DNA of 64,000 bases from Anaerolineaceae bacterium (lineage in GTDB: Bacteria > Chloroflexota > Anaerolineae > Aggregatilineales > Phototrophicaceae), in assembly GCA_028818375.1 (NCBI GenBank), contig JAPPOB010000010.1, positions 310,001 through 374,000 on the forward strand. Reading direction: 5' to 3'. Numbering within the stretch: the first letter of the stretch is position 1; every line of letters starts with the position of its first letter. The position numbers and the translations under genes are program-made. Under the pieces are notes generated by a model. It did not search any database and was not told the origin of the DNA. It saw only the letters and a program-made list of their open reading frames with translations. This document shows, in pieces, positions 9,598 through 18,100 of the stretch.

Positions 9598-11288
9598 GCT
9601 GCCTGCTCCCCGGCCTGTGGTGGCGCCCTCTCTTCCCCCCGTCGCACTTCCCGTTGATACACTGCCGAGGGCCAGAGACCTTCCGGCCGTGCCAGCATCA
9701 TCGTCACCATCAACGTGCCGTAGAGCAACAACCGGAATTCGTCGAACTCACGCAACAACTCTGGCAGGCCAACCAGGAAAAGCGCCCCCACGATGATTCC
9801 CGGCAGGCTGCCAAGCCCGCCAATGATGATCAGACTCAGTACATTGACGGAAACCAGCAGATTGAAACTCGTGGGGAAAATGGTTCCCAGTTTGGCAGCA
9901 AAGATGGCGCCGGCGACTCCACCTGTCGCCGCGCTGATGGTGAAGGCCAGCAATTTGGAGCGCGCCGTATTGATGCCCATCGCCGAGGCGACGTCCTCGT
10001 CCTCGCGGATGGCCATCCATTGCCGTCCGGTTCGTGAATTGTTGAGTCGGGACGAGACGAAAATCGCCAGCAAACAGGCCCCGAGTATGATGTAGTACAG
10101 TCGCTGCGGGCCGATCAGTTCAACGCCGAAAAAGTTGGGCGCCGGGATAAACAACACGCCCTGGGCCCCGCCGATGATGGGTTTAAGCCAGTCGGAGAGC
10201 GCCAGCAAGCGGATAATTTCGCCGAATCCAAGGGTGGCGATCGCCAGATAATCGCCGCGCATCCGCAATACCGGCAGGGCCAGTATGAAGCCGGTAAACA
10301 TGGCCACCAGCAGGCTAACGGGCAGAACCAGCCAAAAATTGAACACGGTCACGCCCATTTTGTTCTCAATGCCCAGAACACCGGTCGAGGTCAATACGCC
10401 CATGGTATACGCGCCGACCGCGAAATTGGTCACGTAGCCGAGATCGAACAGACCGGCAAGGCCGACTGCAATGTTGAGGCCCAGGCCCATCAGGATGTAA
10501 AGCCCGATATTCGACAGGACGTCGCTGATAGCGGAACCCACCAAAAGGGGCAGCAGTAGCAACAGGACCGCCAGGCCGCCGACCCGTGTAAATTGCAATG
10601 CCCTCGGCGCAGGCCCCTCCCGACGCCCCCTGGTTTCCCGAAACCAGGACCAGAAAAGGTCCGCGAGCAGGACCACGGCAAAGAGAACGGCCGCCGGCTC
10701 GGGCTTGAGCGTGTCCCTGCGCAAGAACCAGGACAGCGCTTCACGATCCAGAAACTGCGAGAGCAACTGGCGCACCAGTTCACCCAGAATCCCCGCTCCA
10801 AGCATCCAGGCCAGCGCGGTCAGGAGCGCGTGGCGCAGTCGCGCAGGAATGAGATGCACAAAAGCGCCAAGAATGCCGGCGGCGCCCAGTGCGCTTGCCA
10901 GGATCAGCGCGCCGGACAGCCCGACGCCATGATCGAAGCTGATCAGGCGAACAAGATCCTTGTCCACATTGATCAGCACGGTCCGCAAATTGACAAGGGA
11001 ACTGACCAGCAACAGGGCCAGCAGGGGCAGGCTGGAAACAATACCCGCAACCAGGCCGCGGAGCAGCAACTGTACGGCAGGGACTTCGATTGACTTTCGA
11101 CCCGTCAACCAGCCGACCAATACTGCCGGGGCGACCAGCAACAGCTGCCCCAAGGTAAAGGAATTACGCACGACTTCCCGTTCGTCAAAGGCAACCAGCA
11201 TGCCGATGAGCGCGGTATAGAGCGCAACTCCGCCGGCGATCAGGCCGCTGCGAATGACTGTGCGCCAGTTCGCTGCCAATGTGGACAT
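9594..11288 (-). CDS. livM: Liv-type ABC transporter permease, long form
   Basis: Membrane permease of the HAAT importer. At 564 aa it is much longer than the roughly 300-350 aa of proteobacterial LivM. The canonical domain begins at about residue 235 (LLLPLLVGSAISDVLSNIGLY) and includes GLAGLFDLGYVTNFAVGAYT and the C-terminal cytoplasmic-loop region. The first 230 residues add about six further hydrophobic segments, for example around residues 13-33, 44-62, 70-98, 120-145 and 195-212. The ATG directly follows the livH stop (TAG then ATG, zero spacing). The extension is probably a lineage trait; its role is unknown. Confidence 0.88.
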   Translation of the reverse strand: MSTLAANWRTVIRSGLIAGGVALYTALIGMLVAFDEREVVRNSFTLGQLLLVAPAVLVGWLTGRKSIEVPAVQLLLRGLVAGIVSSLPLLALLLVSSLVNLRTVLINVDKDLVRLISFDHGVGLSGALILASALGAAGILGAFVHLIPARLRHALLTALAWMLGAGILGELVRQLLSQFLDREALSWFLRRDTLKPEPAAVLFAVVLLADLFWSWFRETRGRREGPAPRALQFTRVGGLAVLLLLLPLLVGSAISDVLSNIGLYILMGLGLNIAVGLAGLFDLGYVTNFAVGAYTMGVLTSTGVLGIENKMGVTVFNFWLVLPVSLLVAMFTGFILALPVLRMRGDYLAIATLGFGEIIRLLALSDWLKPIIGGAQGVLFIPAPNFFGVELIGPQRLYYIILGACLLAIFVSSRLNNSRTGRQWMAIREDEDVASAMGINTARSKLLAFTISAATGGVAGAIFAAKLGTIFPTSFNLLVSVNVLSLIIIGGLGSLPGIIVGALFLVGLPELLREFDEFRLLLYGTLMVTMMLARPEGLWPSAVYQREVRRGEERAPPQAGEQAA

Positions 11289-12404
11289 CTAGGCTTTCTC
11301 CGCCGAAAGTCGCTCACCGAGAATGCCTTGTGGCCGAAAGATGAGTACCAGCACCAGCATCGTAAAGGCGATGACGTCCTTGAGTTGATTGGCGCTGGGA
11401 ATGCCCAGACCGTTCAGCACCAGGTTGGGGCCGATGGCCTCGATCACGCCCAGAAACATCCCTCCCAACATGGCGCCCGGAATGTTGCCAATGCCTCCCA
11501 GTACCGCTGCGGTAAAGGCCTTGATGCCGGGGAAGAAACCCATGAAAAAGTTGACGCCCTGGGGACGGAAGAGGCCGTTGATGACGCCGGCGGCGCCGGC
11601 GAGCGCGCCACCGATGGCGAAAGTGAAAACAATAATGAGGTCGATGTTCACGCCCATCAGGGTCGCGACTTCCTTGTCTTCCGAGACCGAGCGCATGGCC
11701 TTGCCTATGCGCGTGCGTTCCACCAGCCAGTACAGGCAAAGCATAAGGACAATGGCGGACAGGAAAACAAAGAGCTGGGCGATCGGGACGTTTATTGATC
11801 CTACGGAAAAGGTGCCCCGCAGAAATGCCACCGTCGGATAGGCCTTGAAGCCGGAACCGAAAAGCCCGCGGAAGGTGTACTGTATGAAAAAGGAAGCGCC
11901 AATGGCCGTGATGAGCGGCACAAGGCGCGGGGCGTTTCGTAGCGGCCGGTAGGCGATCCGTTCCAGTAACACGGCAACAGTCATGGAAACCAGCGCGGCG
12001 AAACCCATGAGAATGAGGATCGCAAGCAGGGGTTGACTGTCCAGAAAGCCGGAATGACGGAAGGAATTGGCCAGAAAGACTGTCGTGAAAGCGCCCGCCA
12101 TGAACACATCACCATGGGCGAAATTGATCATGCGCAAGATGCCGTAAACCAGGGTGTAACCCAGGGCAATAAGGGCGTAAATGCTCCCCTGGGCCAGTCC
12201 GGCAAAAAGGAGGGCCAGCCACTGTTCGAAAGTGAAGCGCCCTTCCAGCAGGGTATTGCCGGCCCCGATGATGATTAGTGCCACGATGATGATGCGCAGT
12301 GCGCTGATGACAAGGTCCACGCCGGAACGCCCCGCGGGAAGGGGGACGCCGAGAATCCGGTTGCGCGAAACCGTGCGAGTCTTGGTCACCACAAGTCCGT
12401 TCAC
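11289..12404 (-). CDS. livH: Liv-type ABC transporter permease
   Basis: Partner permease of LivM, 371 aa, slightly long because of an N-terminal extension of about 60 residues with one added hydrophobic segment. The core begins GLAQGSIYALIALGYTLVYGILRMINFAHGD, the hallmark LivH start. The C-terminal permease region includes GVNIDLIIVFTFAIGGALAGAAG. GTG at 12404 is assigned as start, but it has no Shine-Dalgarno sequence and lies only 3 bases after a 12-bp inverted repeat. A second GTG just downstream is possible. First permease gene after the binding-protein array. Confidence 0.88.
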   Translation of the reverse strand: MNGLVVTKTRTVSRNRILGVPLPAGRSGVDLVISALRIIIVALIIIGAGNTLLEGRFTFEQWLALLFAGLAQGSIYALIALGYTLVYGILRMINFAHGDVFMAGAFTTVFLANSFRHSGFLDSQPLLAILILMGFAALVSMTVAVLLERIAYRPLRNAPRLVPLITAIGASFFIQYTFRGLFGSGFKAYPTVAFLRGTFSVGSINVPIAQLFVFLSAIVLMLCLYWLVERTRIGKAMRSVSEDKEVATLMGVNIDLIIVFTFAIGGALAGAAGVINGLFRPQGVNFFMGFFPGIKAFTAAVLGGIGNIPGAMLGGMFLGVIEAIGPNLVLNGLGIPSANQLKDVIAFTMLVLVLIFRPQGILGERLSAEKA

Positions 12405-12407
12405 AGG

Positions 12408-12440
12408 AAGGGCCGGCGACCAGATATATCGCCGGCCCTT
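12408..12440 (-). other. Strong intercistronic hairpin between binding protein and livH
   Basis: Perfect 12-bp inverted repeat (AAGGGCCGGCGA and its complement) with a 9-base loop, lying 33 bases after the stop of the proximal binding-protein gene and 3 bases before the livH start. There is no T-run on the minus strand, so it is more likely an mRNA-stabilising or attenuating element than a full terminator. It probably keeps binding-protein mRNA more abundant than permease mRNA. Confidence 0.65.
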
Positions 12441-12473
12441 GTGTATGGCAATTCAGTTTACCGGTGGACGCAA

Positions 12474-13724
12474 TTACATGTCGTCCATCATGGCTTCGGC
12501 CTTGGACCAGATCACTTCCGGCGGCCAGTTTCCTTCGTTAACTTCCGCCTCGGTAATCAGGTACATGCCAAGCGCCTCGCCCGTCGCGCAGTCTCCGGTC
12601 TCGTTGCAGGTCAGGATACCGGTGAGCCCGGCATGCTCTGTCGTTGCGGAGACAGCGTCCCGCAGTGCCTGCCTGCCGATGACAACAGAACCATCTTCCT
12701 GCTCCATTGCCACAGACTCAATGGCGTCAAGCAGGATGTTGGCGGCGTCATGGGCATGCGCATGGAAGCCGCTGGGTGGCGCGCCACCGAACTCGGCATC
12801 CCATTCTTCCAGGAAGGCAGAGTAGTCTTCGCTGGAGAGATAGGGGCCCGACAGGTACATGCCGATGGCGGCATCACCGGTGGCCTCGGGGAAGCTGGCG
12901 ACCAGCAGGCCGTCCGCGCCCATCAGGATGGTGTCTTCAAGGCCCGGTATATTATGCGACTGGGCGGCCACAAAATTGCCCTCGGGCTCAAAAATCGGAA
13001 AGTAGAGGACATCCGGCGGATTGGTGGCAATCTCGGTGAGGATGGCCGTCATGTCGGTGTCGCCCTTGTTCACGGCGCCCTGGAAGACGACTTCACCGCC
13101 CATCTCGCCAAAGGTTCTGGCCATCACAGCCTGCAGTCCGTCGGTGTAGGGATCACCATCATGGATGGTCGCTGCCGAGGAAGCGCCAAGTTCGTTCAGC
13201 GCGTACTCCGCGGCCATGGCGCCCTGAAATTCGTCGTTGTGGGCCGTGCGGTAGTAACCGGGTTGCCAGAGCCCACCGGCATCCATGTCCGCATTGGTCA
13301 GGGCCGGCGAGGTGTTGGATGGCGAAATCATCAACATGCCCGCGGCGCTGATGACCGGCAGGGCCGAGGCGGCCGCACCGGAACAACTGGTGCCCACCAC
13401 GCCCAGAATCAGTTCGTCCGATGCGATCTTTTGCGCGGCAGTTTGTCCGCCTTCTGCGCTGCAAAGGCTGTCCTCGGTGATCAACTCAATTTCGCGGCCC
13501 AGAGCAGTCCTGTCACGTCTGTTGAGCGCGATTTCAACCCCGCCAACCGAGTCCTCGCCCAGAAAGGCGACCGGTCCGGACAGGGCCGACATGACGCCAA
13601 TCGTCACCGGATCATCAGGGGCCAGTACCACACAGCCGATTGCGTCGTCGCAGTGACCGTCCGCCTGGACGGCGACAGCAAACAACACCAGCAATACAGT
13701 GAGCAACATCGTCCTTACAAGCAT
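12474..13724 (-). CDS. Liv-type substrate-binding protein (paralog 1)
   Basis: Secreted periplasmic-binding-protein type I (Peripla_BP_6) of the livHMGF importer, 416 aa. It has an N-terminal signal peptide (hydrophobic LLTVLLVLFAVAV then VQA) and a mature start with the local motif C-D-D-A-I-G-C-V followed by PDDPVTIG. ATG 13724 has a good GAGGAG site 6 bases upstream. The closest of four tandem paralogs to livH. The conserved ligand-pocket segments SCSGAA and SPSNTSPALT match LivJ/UrtA/AmiC-type proteins in position only, so the ligand is not assigned. Confidence 0.9.
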   Translation of the reverse strand: MLVRTMLLTVLLVLFAVAVQADGHCDDAIGCVVLAPDDPVTIGVMSALSGPVAFLGEDSVGGVEIALNRRDRTALGREIELITEDSLCSAEGGQTAAQKIASDELILGVVGTSCSGAAASALPVISAAGMLMISPSNTSPALTNADMDAGGLWQPGYYRTAHNDEFQGAMAAEYALNELGASSAATIHDGDPYTDGLQAVMARTFGEMGGEVVFQGAVNKGDTDMTAILTEIATNPPDVLYFPIFEPEGNFVAAQSHNIPGLEDTILMGADGLLVASFPEATGDAAIGMYLSGPYLSSEDYSAFLEEWDAEFGGAPPSGFHAHAHDAANILLDAIESVAMEQEDGSVVIGRQALRDAVSATTEHAGLTGILTCNETGDCATGEALGMYLITEAEVNEGNWPPEVIWSKAEAMMDDM

Positions 13725-13830
13725 CGTTTACTCCTCAACTCTTCGACACTGCCTTTGCATGGATTACTTCACTCGCCCGGCAAACCCTATCGTGCCTGCC
13801 CGCCATGTGCAAACTTCCAGTCTTCGGCGA

Positions 13831-15087
13831 TTAGCCGGTATTTTCTGATCCTGGCTTCCACAGAATCGTTGGCGGCCACTTGCCTTCGTACACCTCGGCC
13901 TCCGTGATCACGAAGATCACCATGGATTCTACAGCGCCACAATCGCCGGTAGGGCTGCAACTGAGAGTCCCGGTCAGGCCTTCGAAGTCCCGATAATTGG
14001 CGAAGTAATCCCTCAGAGCCTGGCGACCAACCAGCGTAGTGCCGTCTTCATCAGTGACCGCGATCGCCTCAAGTGCATCCAGCAGCATGTTGGTCGCGTC
14101 GAAGGCGTGGGCGTGGAAACCACTGGGCGGCGCTTCACCATATTTGTCAAACCACAATTCAAGGAAAGCCTCGTAGGGCTCGCCGGTAACTGCCGGCCCG
14201 GTAAGCATCACGCCCAGCGCAGACTCTCCCGAATCGATCGGGAAACCCTCCACAAGCAGGGCATCGGCAGTCAGCATGATCACGTCTTCGAATCCCGGTA
14301 TGAATTTGGCCTGGGCAACAAGATAGTCTCCCTCAGGCTGGAAAATCGGGAAAAAGAGAACGTCGGGCGCATTGGAGGCGATGTTGGTCAGAATGGCGGT
14401 CATGTCGGTGTCTCCGACATTGACGGCACCGCTAAAGGTGACCTCTCCACCGAATTCCGTAAAGTTTCGTTCGGTGGCCAGAACCAGGTCAAAGGCGTAG
14501 TTGCTGCCATCATGGACGGTCGCCATGGTGCGCGCACCCAGCTCTTCATAGGCAAACTGGGCGGCAACAGCTCCCTCCAGCAGGTTGTTGTAGACCGTCC
14601 GGAAGAAACCGGGCATCCAGACGCCGCCAGACTCCCGGTCCGGATTGGTCAACGCCGATGATGTTGTCATGGGGGAGAGCATCAGGAATCCGGCATTGCT
14701 GGCAATGGGAATGGCGGGCACGGCAGCGCTTGAGCAGCTGGGCCCGATGATGGCCACGACCTGCGGGTCGGATACCAGGCGTTGCGTCGCGGTCTGACCA
14801 CCTTCCGGGTTGCAAAGGCTGTCCTCACCAATCAACTCGATCTCCCGACCGAGCACCGTATAGTCGCGCTGTTCCATGGCGATCTCGATGCCACCCACTG
14901 CGTCATCCCCGAAAAACGAGGTGGGGCCCGAAACAGTTTGCATCCAGGCGATGGTTACCGGATCGTCGGGTCGCAGCGTCACACAACCTATGGCGTCGTC
15001 ACAGCCCTGCCCCTGGGCAAGGGCCGAACCGGATGCCAACGCCCCCAGGACAAGGAACACGATGACTTGAAACAGTATCCGCGACAT
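13831..15087 (-). CDS. Liv-type substrate-binding protein (paralog 2)
   Basis: Second tandem Peripla_BP_6 binding protein, 418 aa, clearly homologous along its full length to the flanking paralogs. The signal peptide has core VIVFLVLGALASGSALA, then Gln and the C-D-D-A-I-G-C-V motif followed by PDDPVTIA. It shares SCSSAA, LSPMTTSSALT and the block NVGDTDMTAILTNIAS with its neighbours. AAAGGAG lies 7 bases upstream of ATG 15087. The gap to paralog 1 is about 106 bases with no identified gene. Confidence 0.9.
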   Translation of the reverse strand: MSRILFQVIVFLVLGALASGSALAQGQGCDDAIGCVTLRPDDPVTIAWMQTVSGPTSFFGDDAVGGIEIAMEQRDYTVLGREIELIGEDSLCNPEGGQTATQRLVSDPQVVAIIGPSCSSAAVPAIPIASNAGFLMLSPMTTSSALTNPDRESGGVWMPGFFRTVYNNLLEGAVAAQFAYEELGARTMATVHDGSNYAFDLVLATERNFTEFGGEVTFSGAVNVGDTDMTAILTNIASNAPDVLFFPIFQPEGDYLVAQAKFIPGFEDVIMLTADALLVEGFPIDSGESALGVMLTGPAVTGEPYEAFLELWFDKYGEAPPSGFHAHAFDATNMLLDALEAIAVTDEDGTTLVGRQALRDYFANYRDFEGLTGTLSCSPTGDCGAVESMVIFVITEAEVYEGKWPPTILWKPGSENTG

Positions 15088-15249
15088 TTCAATCTCCTTT
15101 GATATACGTCCAGTCTCCTGGCCAACTGTGGTGTTTCAGAACGGGCCCGACAGTGTATGCCCGAAACCATATTTCGGCAACCGTCGTTTGCCTGACGGTT
15201 CCGATGACAATGGCAACTTCCGCAGGCTGGATTCGCGCCCCTGGTCCAG

Positions 15250-16542
15250 TCATGGGCACTGTGCCCCCGGAACTGATAAGGGATTGCTTTCTGGCTGGCC
15301 GGTCGACGGGTTCCAGATGACTGCAGGAGGCCAGTGTTCATCGAAGACCTCTGGCTCTCCAATACGGAAGATACCGATGGCCTCACCGGTCGCGCAGTCA
15401 CCTGTGGCAGAACAGGTTAGCGAACCGGTGATGCCTTTGAAATCCCGGGTTGCGGACATGGCGTCGCGCAGGGCCTGACGACCAATCAGGACCACGCCGT
15501 CCTCGCCGACCTGCGCAACGGACTCAATGGCATCAAGCAACAGATTGGTCGTGTCGTAGGCGTGGGCGTGAAATCCGCCAGGCGGCTCCGTGCCGTATCG
15601 TTGCCGCCACTTTTCCAGCAAGTTTGAATAAGCCTCGCCGGCGAGGTTGGGCCCAAACAGGATGACGTCCAGCGCAGCCTCGCCGGTGGCTTCCACGAAG
15701 CCGGGCGTAAGCAGATTGTCCGACCCCATCAGGATCGTGTTGTCCAGTCCGGCCACGTACTGCGCCTGCGCCACCAGAAAGTCACCTTCCGGCTGGAAAA
15801 TGGGGAAGAACAGAATGTCCGGCGAGAAAGACGCGATTTCGGTCAACAGGGCCGTCATGTCTGTGTCGCCGACGTTGACGGCGCCCTGGTAGACGACCTC
15901 ACCGCCCAGTTCGACAAAGGCGCCGGCCATTGCGTCCTGCAGGTCATGCGCGAAGGTGCTGCCATCGTGGATGGTCGCGAGAGTCTGCGCGTCAAGGATT
16001 TCCCTCGCAAAACACCCGGCGACCCTTCCCTGAAGGGCATTGGTGTGAATGGTGCGAAAGAAGCCCGGCATCCAGGTACCGCCAGTGGCCCGGTCGGCGC
16101 TGGTCAGCGTCGAGGAGACTGCTGTGGGCGTTACCAGCACATATCCTGCGCGACTTGTGACCGGGATGGCCGCTTCCGCCGCGCTGGAGCAATTGGGCCC
16201 AATGATGGCCAGGACACTGTCGTTGGCGACCAGCCGTTGGGCCGCCAGTTGGCCTCCCTCGGGCGTGCACTGGCTGTCCTCACCGATCAGTTCGATCTCG
16301 CGGCCCAGCAATGTTCCGCCACGTTGTTCGAGGGCAATTTCGATGCCCCCCAGCGAGTCCTCGCCGAAAAAGGAATTCGCACCGGTAGTGACCAGCATCC
16401 ATGCGATCGTCACCGGTTCGTCCGGCCCGATGGACACGCAGGCGATTTCATCTTCGCAGACCTGTCCTTCGGCCAAACCTGGCCCAATGGCAATGAACAG
16501 GCTCAAGAGGAGAAGGAAAATGGAGAGCGATAGCCGCCGCAT
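15250..16542 (-). CDS. Liv-type substrate-binding protein (paralog 3)
   Basis: Third tandem Peripla_BP_6 binding protein, 430 aa. The signal peptide has core LSIFLLLLSLFIAIGPGLA and the mature N-terminus keeps the paired Cys (C-E-D-E-I-A-C-V) and PDEPVTIA. Ligand-domain blocks NCSSAAEAAIP, TPTAVSSTLT and NVGDTDMTALLTEIAS align with the other copies. It carries an extra C-terminal tail of about 15 residues (NPSTGQPESNPLSVPGAQCP). A promoter-like sequence lies at 16691-16719, so it may be transcribed separately from the broken fourth copy. The gap 15088-15249 downstream holds no gene I can support. Confidence 0.9.
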   Translation of the reverse strand: MRRLSLSIFLLLLSLFIAIGPGLAEGQVCEDEIACVSIGPDEPVTIAWMLVTTGANSFFGEDSLGGIEIALEQRGGTLLGREIELIGEDSQCTPEGGQLAAQRLVANDSVLAIIGPNCSSAAEAAIPVTSRAGYVLVTPTAVSSTLTSADRATGGTWMPGFFRTIHTNALQGRVAGCFAREILDAQTLATIHDGSTFAHDLQDAMAGAFVELGGEVVYQGAVNVGDTDMTALLTEIASFSPDILFFPIFQPEGDFLVAQAQYVAGLDNTILMGSDNLLTPGFVEATGEAALDVILFGPNLAGEAYSNLLEKWRQRYGTEPPGGFHAHAYDTTNLLLDAIESVAQVGEDGVVLIGRQALRDAMSATRDFKGITGSLTCSATGDCATGEAIGIFRIGEPEVFDEHWPPAVIWNPSTGQPESNPLSVPGAQCP

Positions 16543-16690
16543 GTCATTCTCTACTGACTTTCAGGCCTGCGAGAAAGCGGGTAACGAAAAGTGAAAGGGA
16601 CGAGTCCAAAGGTTGACCATGACCCCGAATTCGACCAGTTCGTTCCGTCAAACCCCGGGTGCCACCGGTTAGGAGACGCACGACAAGGCG

Positions 16691-16719
16691 ACTTTAGCAG
16701 TTTCTAGGGATTGCGGCAA
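16691..16719 (-). promoter_or_regulatory. Possible promoter upstream of binding-protein paralog 3
   Basis: Minus-strand TTGCCG (16719-16714), 17-base spacer, TAAAGT (16696-16691) with an extended TGC just before it. It lies just beyond the end of the broken paralog 4, leaving a leader of about 140 bases. Element matches are moderate. Confidence 0.4.
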
Positions 16720-16725
16720 ACTGCC

Positions 16726-17978
16726 CTACATGTTTTCTGCCAGCAAACCGGTTGCAGGGGTCCAAATCAGTTTCGGCGGCCAATGGCCCTCGTTGACTTC
16801 GTCCTCACCGATTTCGAAGACGCCGATGGCCTCGCCAGTGGCGCAATCGCCGGTTGGGGAGCATTGCAATGAGCCCGTAATGTCGTCGAACCCAACGGTC
16901 GCGGTGATGGCGTCCAGCAAACGCGTACGCCCGATCAGGACGTCTCCATTGGGCTTCTCATCAGCGACTGCCTCGATGGCATCCAGCAATATATTGGTCG
17001 CGTCGAAGGCGTGGGCGTGATAGGAACCGGGAGGAGAACTGCCAAATTTCTCGACCCAGGCCGCGAGGAAGGCGTGGTAGACATCACCGGCGACGGCTGG
17101 CCCGGACAACAACATGCCAAGGGCGCCTTAACCGGAGTTGAAAGGGAAACTTGCGACCATCAGCCCGCCGGCGCTCTTCAACTGTATCTCTTCCAGCCCG
17201 ACGATGGAGGATACCTGGGCGGCAATGAAACTGCCTTCCGGCTCGAAAATCGGGAAGTAAAGGATATCCGGCGGATCGGCAGCGATTTCGGTGAGGATCG
17301 CCTCATGTCCGTGTCGCCGACGTTGATCGAACCCGCGTAAAGCAATTCACCGCCGCTTTCGACAAAACGTTCCGCCATGACCCGTTGCAGGTTTCGGCGT
17401 AGACGCTGCCATCGTGAATCGTGGCGAGGGTCCTTGCTCCCAACTCTTCGATCGCGAATTGCGCCGTGACCTCCCCCAGAAGCAAATCATTTTGCGAGGT
17501 ACGGAAGTATCCAGGCTGCCAGACGCCTCTGATTTCGCGCTTTTCCTCTGTCAAACCAAGTGTGGTATTCGAGGGCGAGATCATGACGTAGCCGGCGCGG
17601 CTGATGATCGGCAGGGCGGTGACGGCCGCGCTGGAACAGCTGGTCCCGATGACCCCCAGCACCGCTCGTCGGCAACCAGATTTTCGGCGGCGGTCTGGCC
17701 ACCTTCCGGCGTACACAGGCTGTCTTCACCCAGTAATTCAATCTCACGACCCAGCAATTTGTTGCCTCTGGCGTCAAGCGCCAGCTCAATTCCACCCAGT
17801 GAATCTTCGCCCAGAAAGGCGACGGCGCCGGACGTGGCCAGCATGTAGCCGATGGTCACCGGCTCGTCAGGCCCGATCACCACGCAGCCGCGGCGTCGTC
17901 GCATTCAGTTTCCTGGGCCTGGGCCGTCCCACCGATAAACATGACAGCCAGCAGCACAAGGGTTCGCAGCGCATTCAT
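16726..17978 (-). pseudogene. Broken Liv-type substrate-binding protein (paralog 4)
   Basis: Full-length homology to the three downstream binding proteins, but the frame is destroyed. The ATG at 17978 with GGAG upstream begins a normal signal peptide (LRTLVLLAVMFIGGTAQAQ). By comparison with the intact paralogs there are single-base deletions near 17890, 17663, 17395 and 17302 and an in-frame TAA at 17130-17128 where the others have a sense codon (Glu in paralogs 2 and 3). Fragments still show PDEPVTIG, TSCSSAAVTALP, SPSNTTLGLT and the C-terminal CNATGDCATGEA-like block. It is either a decaying duplicate or a region of poor consensus. Four deletions and no insertions is notable. Confidence 0.85.
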
Positions 17979-18100
17979 TCCGACATCTCCATGTTAATCA
18001 GTCCCTCAGGCCTCCGGGTGCAAAATGTTACCGACTCAGGGTTGCCAGTGAAAACCCTTGCGTACCCTGATGTTTGCGCCAGGAAGAGACAGCCCTCCTG

